Assembly (NCBI RefSeq): GCF_018398875.1
Contig: NZ_JAGWDK010000018.1
Coordinates: 62,001-126,000 of the forward strand
Direction of reading: 5' to 3'
Source: Bradyrhizobium sp. sGM-13
Lineage (GTDB): Bacteria > Pseudomonadota > Alphaproteobacteria > Rhizobiales > Xanthobacteraceae
Length of the DNA stretch: 64,000 nt
Shown here: in pieces, positions 54,338 to 62,803 of the stretch
Numbering within the stretch: the stretch's first letter is position 1
How the letters are laid out: each line of letters begins with the position of its first letter
Program-made: the position numbers and the translations under genes
The notes under the pieces: model-generated
The model's input: only the letters and a program-made list of their open reading frames with translations
Told to the model about the DNA's origin: nothing
Databases searched by the model: none

Positions 54338-55432
54338 TTATTCTTCGGCAAACTTGTCGAGGCCCTTGCGGCCCAGCCATTTGGACAGTTCGTCCGCAAC
54401 GGCTTCATTGTTGAGATCGGCAAAGGCAATGTGCGTGTTGCCGCGCAGACCCGCATCGGGAAGCAGCAGGACCTCGCAATCTCCGCCGTGACGATTGACG
54501 GTATCGCAGAAGGTCCGTGCCACCTTGACCGAGGCGGCCCAGATCGGACGCGTCTCGGTGTAGTCGCCGAATACCACCTGGATCGGAAACTTGGTCAGCT
54601 TCTTGAACTCGACGAGCGGCACGGAATTGGGACCGTACGGCGCATCCGGCTTCGGCTCGGGCCCCTCGCCCACCGGGAAGACGAAGCCGGGCGTTTCGTA
54701 GGCGACGATGCCCTTCATGTTGTCGCTCTTTGCCTTGAGTGCCGACAACAGCGCGCGCCAGCCGCCCGCGGAATTGGTGACGGCAATCACGGGACCGATC
54801 TTGTCGATGGCCTGGCCGCCGGCCTCCGCCTGCAACAGTGCGTTCTCGAGCGAATCGAACTCGTCGTAACGGGCGCGCGTTGCCTGATTCCAGGCTTCCT
54901 TGTCGGCCGTCGGAAACTGCAGGCCCGGATGCCAATTGAGATAGGTCAGGCCGAAACGCCAGGCGGCAAAATTGCGCTGATCGAAATAATCCGGCGTATA
55001 GGTGATCGGCTCGCAACTCCAGTTCGCGCGGCCGACGCGCGGGCCGTCCCACAGGTAAACAGGATAGCCCTTGCGCAGGAAAATGCTCTTGTAACCTTCG
55101 CCGCCGTCCCAGCGGTTCTCCCACACCTTGGTGCTGGAGCTGTGCCACATGATCAGGCCGACGCTGCGCCTTTTCGCGGGGATGAAGTATTCGACGTAAC
55201 CATGGTCGCAGGAGAGCGTCTGGCTGGGATCGCCGGGCTTGGCAACGACCTTGCCGCCCACTTCATACGCACCCGTCGATTCCAGGATGATCGGCGGCTT
55301 CGACGGCTGGCGCTGCTCTTCCGCGACTACAGTGTGGCTTGCTCCCATGAACAGCAATGCCGCCACGAATGGCATGGCTCGCGCTACGATGCGGTTCACC
55401 AGCGCGTCACCATCGCGATCTACCCGTTTCAT
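54338..55432 (-). CDS. Exported alpha/beta-hydrolase-like esterase
   Basis: The 364 aa start with a signal peptide (FVAALLFMGASHTVVA). The fold is shown by LIMWHSSSTKVWENRW, the nucleophile-like IAVTNSAGGWRALLSA (Ser in NSAGG, a variant of GxSxG) and the catalytic His in GNTHIAFADL. It probably hydrolyses an ester or lactone in the periplasm before uptake; the Bug receptor gene 44 bp downstream fits this. Substrate unknown. Confidence 0.78.
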   Translation of the reverse strand: MKRVDRDGDALVNRIVARAMPFVAALLFMGASHTVVAEEQRQPSKPPIILESTGAYEVGGKVVAKPGDPSQTLSCDHGYVEYFIPAKRRSVGLIMWHSSSTKVWENRWDGGEGYKSIFLRKGYPVYLWDGPRVGRANWSCEPITYTPDYFDQRNFAAWRFGLTYLNWHPGLQFPTADKEAWNQATRARYDEFDSLENALLQAEAGGQAIDKIGPVIAVTNSAGGWRALLSALKAKSDNMKGIVAYETPGFVFPVGEGPEPKPDAPYGPNSVPLVEFKKLTKFPIQVVFGDYTETRPIWAASVKVARTFCDTVNRHGGDCEVLLLPDAGLRGNTHIAFADLNNEAVADELSKWLGRKGLDKFAEE

Positions 55433-55488
55433 GCTGACTTCCTCCCCTTAAGCGCACGCCGCTTCTCGCGGTCTTTGCGCTTGTCCCG

Positions 55489-56460
55489 CTAAGCGGCGTC
55501 TTGCGCGGTCGACTGCATCACCGGAAGGTTCAGAAACCGTGCCGCGTTGCCGCTGATGAGTTTCCTGATCGCAGGCCGCGGCATCTGCAGATCGAGCAGG
55601 ATCTGGGTAATGCTGCGGAAGCCGTCGACCGGACGTTGCGAACCCTGCAGCCCGAGATCGGACGACAGAATCGTGTTGTCGACGCCGGCCACTTCGATCA
55701 GGTGCGCGAGATCATCCGCGCTGTACTTTAAGGATTTGCCTTCGATGAACATGCAGATCGAATGCTCCATCTTGACGCCGCGCGCGACGAGCTGGCGGAT
55801 ATCGGTGTCATTGCAGCCGACGATATAGGTCGGATGGTTGACCATCATCTTCTTGACGCCGCGTCGCGCCGCCTCATCGAACAGGACGTGCAATTCGCTG
55901 GCCGGCAGGTGACCACCGGCCAGGATAATGTCCGCCTCGGCAATGAGATCGATGACCTTCCTGGTGTCGTCCGTGAGTTTTCCATTGGCGTCGAGCGCGG
56001 AAAGCGGGATCGGTTCGAGCATTTTTTGCGAGGTCTTCGGAAACGTCGAGTTTCCAGCCGCCATCGCCTTGATATGGTTTGCCGCCGACAGCGTCGGCAT
56101 CCAGACGATCTTGCCGCCGAGCTTGATCGTATGGTCGACTGCATGCGGATTGATACCGCCCGAGGCATTGTTCAGAACGATGCCGGAGAACAGCTTCACA
56201 TTGGTTTCGGGAAACAGCTTCTCCAGCAGGATGGCGTGCGCCATGCCGGCATAAAAATGATCCTTGTAGAGAACGGCACGGAACTTTGCTTCCGCCGCAT
56301 CGAGCAGCTCCTCGTGATGATCGAGGATGCGCGGCATGGCCGCCGGGCCGCTATGGCAGTGCAGGTCGATCGCGCCGACCAGAAGTTCGGCGACTTCCGC
56401 CGCCCGCGACAGCGGCGGCAGCGGCACGGTGTTCGGGTAGGACACTTGCTTATCGGCCAT
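55489..56460 (-). CDS. DUF6282/amidohydrolase-like metal-dependent hydrolase
   Basis: The 323-aa protein has a TIM-barrel metal pattern: VGAIDLHCHSGPAAMPR (HxH, about 30-46), KDHFYAGMAHA, and histidines in AGGHLPASEL and MMVNHPTYI with a late Asp in NTILSSDLGLQG. This resembles the amidohydrolase superfamily and proteins named DUF6282. It would be cytoplasmic and hydrolyse or decarboxylate a small compound; no specific reaction can be assigned. It follows the bicupin gene by 28 bp. Confidence 0.78.
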   Translation of the reverse strand: MADKQVSYPNTVPLPPLSRAAEVAELLVGAIDLHCHSGPAAMPRILDHHEELLDAAEAKFRAVLYKDHFYAGMAHAILLEKLFPETNVKLFSGIVLNNASGGINPHAVDHTIKLGGKIVWMPTLSAANHIKAMAAGNSTFPKTSQKMLEPIPLSALDANGKLTDDTRKVIDLIAEADIILAGGHLPASELHVLFDEAARRGVKKMMVNHPTYIVGCNDTDIRQLVARGVKMEHSICMFIEGKSLKYSADDLAHLIEVAGVDNTILSSDLGLQGSQRPVDGFRSITQILLDLQMPRPAIRKLISGNAARFLNLPVMQSTAQDAA

Positions 56461-56488
56461 GGTCAGGCCCTTTTCAGATGGAGATGTG

Positions 56489-57430
56489 TCAGGCCGCGGA
56501 TTGTCCGGCGACGGTTTGCGCGGGCATCGGATAATCGTCCTCGTTCAACACCCAGCCCGGCTTGGCCGAGAAATCCAGGCGCGGCGGGCAGAAGATGTCG
56601 ACGAGAACGTTGAGCTTGGGATCGACGGCTTGCGATGTGTGAATGGCCGGCGGTGGAATCACGGCAATGGAAGGCGATCCGCAGCGTTCATGATCGTCGT
56701 CGCGCCACTGGGCCATGTCGGTCGTCCACGGCCAGCGCAGGTGGTGAACAAAGGTGCCGGCCAGCGCCAGCGAGCATTGCTCGAAATCGTCATGGTGGTG
56801 CGGCGACATCTTGCTCGGGTCGCGCGGGCCGTTTCGCGGCTCGAGGAAATTCACCATGAAGGTCGAGCAGCGGAAGATCCGCCCGAACCGGCCCGGCGTC
56901 GCCGTGACGTCGAGACTGTAGGTCCGGATCTTCGCGCCGGCAGCAGCCTGCGGCCACGGCTCGAACGGCGGCAGATTGGGATGTGGCGTCGCGTAGGACG
57001 CGGCGTTCGAGCAGAGTTTTGCGAGATCTTCCGATCGCGTCGTCACCATGCGCACCACCTTGGCGGCACCCAGCAGCGTGACGGAGCTTGCACCCGCCGG
57101 CACGAAACTGATGGAGTGACCGGGGACGACCTCACGCTCATTGCCCCAGACGATCTCGGCGCCGGCGCCGGGATCCGGAAGCAGCACGACATATTCGTCG
57201 GGCTGGTTGGTCCGGCTCAGCACCGCGCCCTTGTCGGCCTCGCTATAGGCAATGATGAAGTTCTGGCCGCGGGCGTACCAGGTGCGCGCGCCGTTCTGGT
57301 TTTCGGCCGGCGGCGTTTCGTAGAACTTGGCATACTCGGCGCCTGCAAAGTGGGTAGCTGCCGGCTTTGTGCCGACAGGCGTGGCGGCGAGCGCAGCGCG
57401 CGGATCAGTGCTGTGATACATGTGAGCCAT
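56489..57430 (-). CDS. Bicupin protein of unknown function
   Basis: The 313 aa (start 57430 or the ATG at 57421) appear to hold two cupin barrels. The second has MSPHHHDDFEQCSLALAG and a matching IPPPAIHTSQAV, giving the HxH...E...H metal set; the first (PDEYVVLLPDPG, HSISFVPAG) lacks the histidines. It may be a metal-dependent isomerase, lyase or dioxygenase. Its start overlaps the aldolase gene end by 26 bp (17 if 57421 is used), so the two are translationally coupled. Confidence 0.75.
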   Translation of the reverse strand: MAHMYHSTDPRAALAATPVGTKPAATHFAGAEYAKFYETPPAENQNGARTWYARGQNFIIAYSEADKGAVLSRTNQPDEYVVLLPDPGAGAEIVWGNEREVVPGHSISFVPAGASSVTLLGAAKVVRMVTTRSEDLAKLCSNAASYATPHPNLPPFEPWPQAAAGAKIRTYSLDVTATPGRFGRIFRCSTFMVNFLEPRNGPRDPSKMSPHHHDDFEQCSLALAGTFVHHLRWPWTTDMAQWRDDDHERCGSPSIAVIPPPAIHTSQAVDPKLNVLVDIFCPPRLDFSAKPGWVLNEDDYPMPAQTVAGQSAA

Positions 57431-58223
57431 CCGTGGTTCGAACGAGTGTTCTGAAATCGGTGAGCGTTTGCGCCGCGGCCCGGCGCATCAGCCCCTGATC
57501 CGACGAGATGATGAAGGCGCTGGCCCCGAGCTCGGAGAAATCCTTGGCTTCCGCAGAAGTGGCGACCATCACGCAGACCGGCTTGGCGACTTTCTTTGCC
57601 GCTGCAATGATCCTGATCACCGCGTCCTTGACGGACGCATCGGCCGACGATTTGGCGCCGAGGGCGACCGTGAGATCGCCGCGGCCGATGAAGAACCCGT
57701 GGATTCCGTCGACCGCGGCGATGGCGTCGATGTGGTCCAGCGCTTCCGGGTCCTCGATCATCGCAATTGCGCAAACCGATTCATCCTGTTCATCGACGAG
57801 AGACCACATCGGCGTGCCGCCATAGGCGCCGGCGCGGGACGAACCGGAATAGCCGCGCCGTCCACCGCGATAGCGGGCGGCAGCCGCAATTGCGCGTGCC
57901 TTCTCGACTGTCGCGACATGCGGCACCAGCACACCGGCTGCGCCGCAATCCAGGCAGGACAGGATCTTGGCCAGGTCATCCGACGATACCCGCACGATGC
58001 CGGCGAGGTTGCTGGCGCGCGCGGCCAGCAGCATGACATCGGTCATCGCGCGATCGATCGGCGCGTGCTCCTCGTCGATGACGACGAAATCGTAGCCGAG
58101 CGCGCCGAATATCTCGGTCGCATGCGTGGTCGGCGTTTTGATGAACGAGCCAACGACTACCTGCCGCGCTACGAGCCGGCGGCGGAATGACGAAAAATGC
58201 GGCCTGACGACGTCTCCGGACAC
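57405..58223 (-). CDS. HpcH/HpaI-type class II aldolase
   Basis: The 272-aa TIM barrel has FVVIDEEHAPID (start of the active-site loop), AAGVLVPHVATVEKARAIA, the metal-binding Glu in IAMIEDPEALDHIDAI and Asp in FFIGRGDLTVALG. The family cleaves hydroxy-oxo acids to pyruvate plus an aldehyde; the aldehyde could feed the dehydrogenase at 51082. It is the first gene of the minus-strand operon and diverges from the IclR gene, which probably controls it. Confidence 0.88.
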   Translation of the reverse strand: MSGDVVRPHFSSFRRRLVARQVVVGSFIKTPTTHATEIFGALGYDFVVIDEEHAPIDRAMTDVMLLAARASNLAGIVRVSSDDLAKILSCLDCGAAGVLVPHVATVEKARAIAAAARYRGGRRGYSGSSRAGAYGGTPMWSLVDEQDESVCAIAMIEDPEALDHIDAIAAVDGIHGFFIGRGDLTVALGAKSSADASVKDAVIRIIAAAKKVAKPVCVMVATSAEAKDFSELGASAFIISSDQGLMRRAAAQTLTDFRTLVRTTDGSHVSQH

Positions 58224-58335
58224 GGTTGCTCCTCCCTGCCATCTTCACAGGCTGCCTTCGGAAGACGGGCCGGTGTGGCACTTGACGAAAACCATTGCAG
58301 GGACGACGCCGGTCGGCCATAGCTATTCCGTCGCG

Positions 58336-58350
58336 TTCCACCTGGTGGAA
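58336..58350. promoter_or_regulatory. 15-bp palindrome at the iclR-type gene start, likely operator
   Basis: TTCCACCTGGTGGAA: perfect 7-bp arms around one central base, ending 7 bp before the ATG at 58358 and about 113 bp upstream of the divergent aldolase start. IclR proteins bind such short palindromes and usually repress their own gene; here the site also covers the ribosome-binding region. Confidence 0.55.
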
Positions 58351-58357
58351 TTTCAGG

Positions 58358-59137
58358 ATGCCGCTCAAGTCCGACACTGTCGAAGCCGCCTCGCGCACGC
58401 TCCTCTTGCTGGAGGAGCTCAACCGCCACCGCGTCACCTCGATCGATCGCCTGCACAGGGCGACGGGGCTGCCTAAATCGACTGTGGTGCGGTTGATGAA
58501 GTCGCTATGCGCGCTGGGCTATGCCGCCAACGACCGGCGGCAGGGCGGCTACGCGGTCGCCTCGCGGGTCAAGTCGCTGAGCAACGGCTTTCACGGCGAT
58601 CCGCTGGTGGTGGAAGCTGCGCGCCCGTGGGCGCTCGCCTTCACCCGGCAATATCACTGGCCGATCGCCATCGCCGTCCTCGACCGGAGTTCAGTCGTGG
58701 TCCGCTTCAGCACCATTCCCGACAGCCCGGTCTCTCCCTTTCACGGTACGCTCAACATGCAACTCAGCCTGCTCGGGCGGGCGCTGGGGCGCGCCTATCT
58801 GGCGTTCTGTCCGGTCAGCGAGCGATCGATGCTGCTCGACATGCTGGCCCGCTCGCAGGAGACCGAAGACAAGCTCGCCACCGAACGAAAGCGGGCATTG
58901 GCTTTGCTGGCCACGATCCGCAAGCAAGGTTTTGCCGAACGCGACCCGATGGTCGAACCGCGCTCGTCGAACACGATCGCGCTTCCCGTCATCGTCAACG
59001 GCCGCGTTCTCGCCACTGTCGGCATGACCTATTTCACCTCAGCGCTCGACCGCGCAGACGTCGTCGGGCGCTACGTGCCGCTGGTGAAAGCGCTGGCGGA
59101 CAATATTGCCGCAAGTGTCTCGTCGTTGCAGGAGTAG
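58358..59137 (+). CDS. IclR-family transcriptional regulator
   Basis: The ATG at 58358 gives 259 aa, the normal IclR size. There is an N-terminal winged HTH (SRTLLLLEELNRHRVTSIDR, then TGLPKSTVVRLMKSL) and a C-terminal ligand domain (LSLLGRALGRAYLAFCPVSE; IALPVIVNGRVLATVGMTYF). IclR proteins sense small acids or aromatic metabolites. It is divergent from the aldolase-led operon (51082-58223), its likely target. Confidence 0.92.
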   Translation: MPLKSDTVEAASRTLLLLEELNRHRVTSIDRLHRATGLPKSTVVRLMKSLCALGYAANDRRQGGYAVASRVKSLSNGFHGDPLVVEAARPWALAFTRQYHWPIAIAVLDRSSVVVRFSTIPDSPVSPFHGTLNMQLSLLGRALGRAYLAFCPVSERSMLLDMLARSQETEDKLATERKRALALLATIRKQGFAERDPMVEPRSSNTIALPVIVNGRVLATVGMTYFTSALDRADVVGRYVPLVKALADNIAASVSSLQE

Positions 59138-59227
59138 AGGCTAGGGAGATGAGCCGTCAGAGCGCTGCGGCGAGCACAATGATGAGCACCCTGTGTACTC
59201 GCGATGGAGCAGTGACATCCCTAACGC

Positions 59228-59256
59228 TTGACAGAGGGACTGCTACCTATTTAGTA
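59228..59256 (+). promoter_or_regulatory. Sigma-70-like promoter with inverted repeat before the HxlR gene
   Basis: TTGACA (59228-59233), 17-bp spacer, TTAGTA (59251-59256). An inverted repeat GCTAC (59242-59246) and GTAGC (59254-59258) overlaps the -10 element, as expected for an HxlR self-repression site. A start site about 7 bp later would make the message nearly leaderless for the ATGs at 59263 or 59269. Confidence 0.5.
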
Positions 59257-59268
59257 GCGAGAATGCCT

Positions 59269-59604
59269 ATGAGCCAAACACCAAAACCCGGGAGACCTGT
59301 CCGAGGCTCGCGGACAGGCGTCCCTGTCATGGCGCTCCTGGACCTGTTGGGGCGACGCTGGACACTGGGAGTCCTGTGGAATCTCAGCAATGGCGGACCC
59401 TGCACATTCCGCGAACTGCAAGAACGTTGCGAATCGATCTCGCCTACGGTTCTGAATTCGCGCCTGAAAGAACTGCGTGAAGCAGGCTTGGTCGAGCACT
59501 CGCACGAGGGTTATCGCGCTACACCGACCGGACATGAACTTTATGCCCTTCTTGTTCCTCTTGGTGTTTGGGCGAAGAGGTGGGCAGCGAAGTTACCGGC
59601 GTAA
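59269..59604 (+). CDS. HxlR-family transcriptional regulator
   Basis: About 111 aa with the HxlR winged helix: LLDLLGRRWTLGVLWNLSNG, CTFRELQERCESISPTVLNS and the wing LVEHSHEGYRATPTGHEL. The frame is open further upstream; in-frame ATGs at 59263 and 59149 are alternatives, but a promoter-like sequence lies between 59228 and 59256, favouring 59263 or 59269. HxlR proteins often sense reactive electrophiles or redox state. It converges with the mandelate-racemase-family gene. Confidence 0.88.
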   Translation: MSQTPKPGRPVRGSRTGVPVMALLDLLGRRWTLGVLWNLSNGGPCTFRELQERCESISPTVLNSRLKELREAGLVEHSHEGYRATPTGHELYALLVPLGVWAKRWAAKLPA

Positions 59605-59666
59605 GTTACGATAGGGCGAAATGAAAGCGCTGCTCTATCCGACGAGATGCATGCGGCCCCGTCGGA

Positions 59667-60794
59667 TCAAGCGGTCCGGTACTGCTCGATTGGGCTCAGA
59701 TCCGGCTCGATTCCCAATCCCGGCTCCTCGCCCAGGGTTACGGTTCCGTTCGTCACGTTGATGAGCGGTCCGCAAAGTCGGTCGCGCAGCACATTGTCGT
59801 TTGAATCGACTTCCAGCAGACCATCGCCGCCGATCCCGGCAAGCAGATGCGCCGATGCGAGCAAGCCAATTCCGCCGCCGAGATAGTGCGGGCAGAAGGT
59901 CTTGCCCGACGCCAGGATGTCGCGCGCGATATCTGCGCACATGGTCAGGCCACCCCATTTGGCGATGTCGGGCTGCACGACGCGCAACACGTTGTCACTG
60001 AGCGCTCGCTCAAACCCCGCGCGGCTCGCGATGTTCTCTCCGGCCGCCAGCGGGATGCCGACGTTTTCACGCAACTCCTGCCATTCCCGCCACGGCCGAT
60101 CGGCTCGGATCGGCTCTTCCAGCCAAGCTAGATCGAACTCGCGCAGATGCGGCGCAATCTCCAGCGCACGGGCCAACGACCAGCCCTGATTGGCATCCGC
60201 TGCGAGCATGCCGTCGCCCACCAGATCGCGTAGCGACGCCAGATTGGCGCGATCTGTCGCCAGTTCGAAGCCGATCTTCAGTTTCAGTGCGCGATGCCCA
60301 CGCTTAATTGCCGATTCCGCCACTTGCCGCGAGCCGGTCGGATTAATTCCGCTGGCGTAGACCCTTATCGTCTTGCCATTGCCACCAAGCAACCGCCACA
60401 GTGGCAGCTTCCGCCGCCGCGCGAACAGATCCCAAATTGCAAGATCAATTCCGGCTATCGCCTGCGCGAACGGACCGGGCTCGCCGGATTGCAGCGCCAG
60501 CACGGCGGTGCCCTGTGTCAGGTCCTCGAAGATTTCCTGGGGAGCGCTGACTGTGCGCCCGCATGTCGCGGGCGCCAGCACCTCGTTCACGAGTCGCGCT
60601 CGATGTTCGGCTCCGACCGATGGAAAGTTTGACCAAATCTCGCCCCAGCCGGCATTGCCGTCAGTGTCTTCCACACGAACGAATACTGCCGGCCTGTCAA
60701 GCATCTTGCCGAAGGAGGTAACAACCGGCGTCGACAATGGGTAACGATAGCAGAAGGCCTGCACGCTACGGACGGTGAATGGTTGCGACGTCAT
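59667..60794 (-). CDS. Mandelate racemase/muconate lactonizing enzyme family protein
   Basis: The 375-aa enolase-superfamily protein keeps the acid-base and metal residues: KLKIGF (KxK), Asp in AADANQGW, Glu in WLEEPI, Glu in AAGENIAS, then VVQPDIAKWGG and His in CPHYLGGGIG. That is the mandelate racemase subgroup pattern, typical of sugar acid dehydratases and racemases. It is the last gene of the sugar-type operon, 15 bp after the aldolase gene. A sugar-acid dehydratase is the likeliest role. Confidence 0.88.
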   Translation of the reverse strand: MTSQPFTVRSVQAFCYRYPLSTPVVTSFGKMLDRPAVFVRVEDTDGNAGWGEIWSNFPSVGAEHRARLVNEVLAPATCGRTVSAPQEIFEDLTQGTAVLALQSGEPGPFAQAIAGIDLAIWDLFARRRKLPLWRLLGGNGKTIRVYASGINPTGSRQVAESAIKRGHRALKLKIGFELATDRANLASLRDLVGDGMLAADANQGWSLARALEIAPHLREFDLAWLEEPIRADRPWREWQELRENVGIPLAAGENIASRAGFERALSDNVLRVVQPDIAKWGGLTMCADIARDILASGKTFCPHYLGGGIGLLASAHLLAGIGGDGLLEVDSNDNVLRDRLCGPLINVTNGTVTLGEEPGLGIEPDLSPIEQYRTA

Positions 60795-60809
60795 GTCAGG
60801 ACTCGAAAA

Positions 60810-61847
60810 TCAATACGCTCTCGCGAAGTCACCTTCCTGCCTGATTTCGCTGAAGCCGGGAAAGCGCGCTGTCCAGGCCTTTGCTTTGGCCTTGGTCAGC
60901 GTGTTGAGCCGTTCGAGCACACCGACACCGTCCTTGCGAAGGCTGGCGGCGACTGCGGCGCGATCAGGGAAATGGCTGCGCACGGCATCCAGCCAAATCG
61001 TGCGGCCGGCCAAAAAGCCACCGGCGCCGGCGGCGTAAGCGAAGTCCAGCACGCGCTCGAATTTTTCCGGTGCCGCACCGCCTGACAGCAGCACCCAGGG
61101 GATGTTGCGTTGGCGACAGATGTCGCCGATTGCATCGAACTCCTTCTGCGCAGCTTTGGACGCAGCGCTTCCATCGCGCGGCGGTAGGCTGTTGGCCGCA
61201 AGCGGACTTTCGAGCTTCAGCAGATCGACGCCGTATTCGGGCTTCGCAAACTCCCGCACGCTATCGATGACAAGCCTCGGCAACTTGCCCGGCGATTCCA
61301 CATAGTCGGCGGTGTGGTTGGCGCTCCCAAGGAAGGGGTATACCAGCAGCTCGAGCACATAAGGAATGTCGTGATGGGCGCAGTCCTCGCCGACCGACCG
61401 CACGAATCGCTTCTGATGTTCGTTGACGGCAGGATCGGCATCTGGCCGGTACCAGGCGAGTACCTTCACGGCATCGCCGCCGATCGCGCGGATCTTCTCC
61501 ACGCTCCAATCGGTGATGGCCCGCGACTTGCGGCCACCTGGAGTTTCCTCGACGCGATGCTCCTCGAGCGTCATGATGAGGCCGCAGCGGGCCGGCAAGA
61601 GGTCGATGGCCGCGGGCACCGCAAAATTCGGATCAAACAGCATCGAGCTGCAGTGTGGCGCCAGCGCCTCCACCAGAAGCCGCTTGGCCGCAGTTACATC
61701 GGCATACTCGACCTTGTCCCTGGTGATGCCTTTCGCCTGGGCGATGGCATCAAACAGCGGCGGCCGCTGGTCGAGCGCGACCATGCGAAAGTGCCCTTCC
61801 GCATCGGCCAGACGCGCAAGCCCGCGGTTCTTTCCAATTGTTCTCAT
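60810..61847 (-). CDS. Class I aldolase of the LacD/YihT family
   Basis: The start at 61847 (MRTIGKNRGLARL) overlaps the kinase stop by 4 bp and gives 345 aa. It has FRMVALDQRPPLFD, SSMLFDPNFAVPA, AVKVLAWYRPDAD, the probable Schiff-base Lys in VDLLKLESPL and the C-terminal phosphate-binding AGAGGFLAGRTIW. This resembles tagatose-bisphosphate aldolase and sulfofructose-phosphate aldolase. The preceding kinase resembles sulfofructose kinase, so the pair could phosphorylate and split a ketose into two C3 units. Confidence 0.83.
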   Translation of the reverse strand: MRTIGKNRGLARLADAEGHFRMVALDQRPPLFDAIAQAKGITRDKVEYADVTAAKRLLVEALAPHCSSMLFDPNFAVPAAIDLLPARCGLIMTLEEHRVEETPGGRKSRAITDWSVEKIRAIGGDAVKVLAWYRPDADPAVNEHQKRFVRSVGEDCAHHDIPYVLELLVYPFLGSANHTADYVESPGKLPRLVIDSVREFAKPEYGVDLLKLESPLAANSLPPRDGSAASKAAQKEFDAIGDICRQRNIPWVLLSGGAAPEKFERVLDFAYAAGAGGFLAGRTIWLDAVRSHFPDRAAVAASLRKDGVGVLERLNTLTKAKAKAWTARFPGFSEIRQEGDFARAY

Positions 61848-62803
61848 TGGTTCGTCCTCATGAATGCAAGACAACTTTCGATCGAGGGAATTCCGGCGCG
61901 TCCGCCTGAATGCTCACATTTCAACGCCGCCGCGGCGGCAGCGAACTCCATCGCGTCGCGCACGGCGAGACCCATACCGACCGCAAAGGCATAGGCGCCG
62001 TGAAAGACGTCGCCGGCACCTGTCGTGTCCACGACCCTGACGCGGAATGCGGCCTGCTTTTGCAAGGTCCCGTTTTCGTACCAACTCACCCCTTCATGTC
62101 CGCGGGTGACCGCGACGATGCGGCAATTGAAGCGCGCAATTTTGGCCAGCGCCGCGCCGTCGGCCGACCCCATGAAGGCTGCCAGCGCGGGTTCGGAGAA
62201 TACCGCGTGATCGGTGAGCGGAAGCAGGCGCTCGAATGTGGTGGCTTCGGCGACATCGCCGTCGAGGATAGTCGGAATCCCCAGCGCACGCGCCTTGCCG
62301 AACAGCGCAACAGCTCCCTCCGGCCAGCGCGGATCAGCAAGCACGGCGGAAGCGCCTGCAACGGCATCGAGCGGTAGCCAATCGGCTCGCTTGGGATACG
62401 ACCCTCGAAAATTCACGATCTGCCGTTCACCGGACTTGTCGACGATCACGCCAGAGACCGAGGAGCGGCCTTCGGGAAACAACTTGAAATTCGCAACATC
62501 GATGCCTTCGGCTGATAGCGCTGAGCGCATCTCATGCCCGGCGGCGTCATCGCCGCCACGGCCCCAGAAAGCAGCGGCCCCGCCGAGGCGCGCGATGGCG
62601 ACCGCAGCGTTTGCGGCCATGCCACCGCCCAGTGTGGAATAGTCGAGACTCCTGATCTTTTCGCTTTCGCCTGAAAATCTTTGGTCGACGCGCCAGATCT
62701 GATCGAGTGCCGAGAGGCCGAGGCAGATCACACGCGCGCGCTTTGCTTTTGAGGCCATGTCGGCCAACCTTGTCCGCGTCGCGGGATTGGCGTGGTCGTT
62801 CAC
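61844..62803 (-). CDS. PfkB-family sugar kinase resembling sulfofructose kinase
   Basis: The 319 aa carry the PfkB motifs GGGMAANAAVAIARLGG and VVDTTGAGDVFHGAYAF (anion hole and catalytic Asp). From memory, the middle and end (VLADPRWPEGA, ILDGDV, LTDHAVFSEPALA, ALKCEHSGGRAGIP) are unusually like E. coli YihV. It starts within the stop of the transporter ATPase gene (4-bp overlap) and overlaps the aldolase gene by 4 bp. It probably phosphorylates a ketose or ketose derivative; sulfofructose is a hypothesis. Confidence 0.85.
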   Translation of the reverse strand: MNDHANPATRTRLADMASKAKRARVICLGLSALDQIWRVDQRFSGESEKIRSLDYSTLGGGMAANAAVAIARLGGAAAFWGRGGDDAAGHEMRSALSAEGIDVANFKLFPEGRSSVSGVIVDKSGERQIVNFRGSYPKRADWLPLDAVAGASAVLADPRWPEGAVALFGKARALGIPTILDGDVAEATTFERLLPLTDHAVFSEPALAAFMGSADGAALAKIARFNCRIVAVTRGHEGVSWYENGTLQKQAAFRVRVVDTTGAGDVFHGAYAFAVGMGLAVRDAMEFAAAAAALKCEHSGGRAGIPSIESCLAFMRTNQ

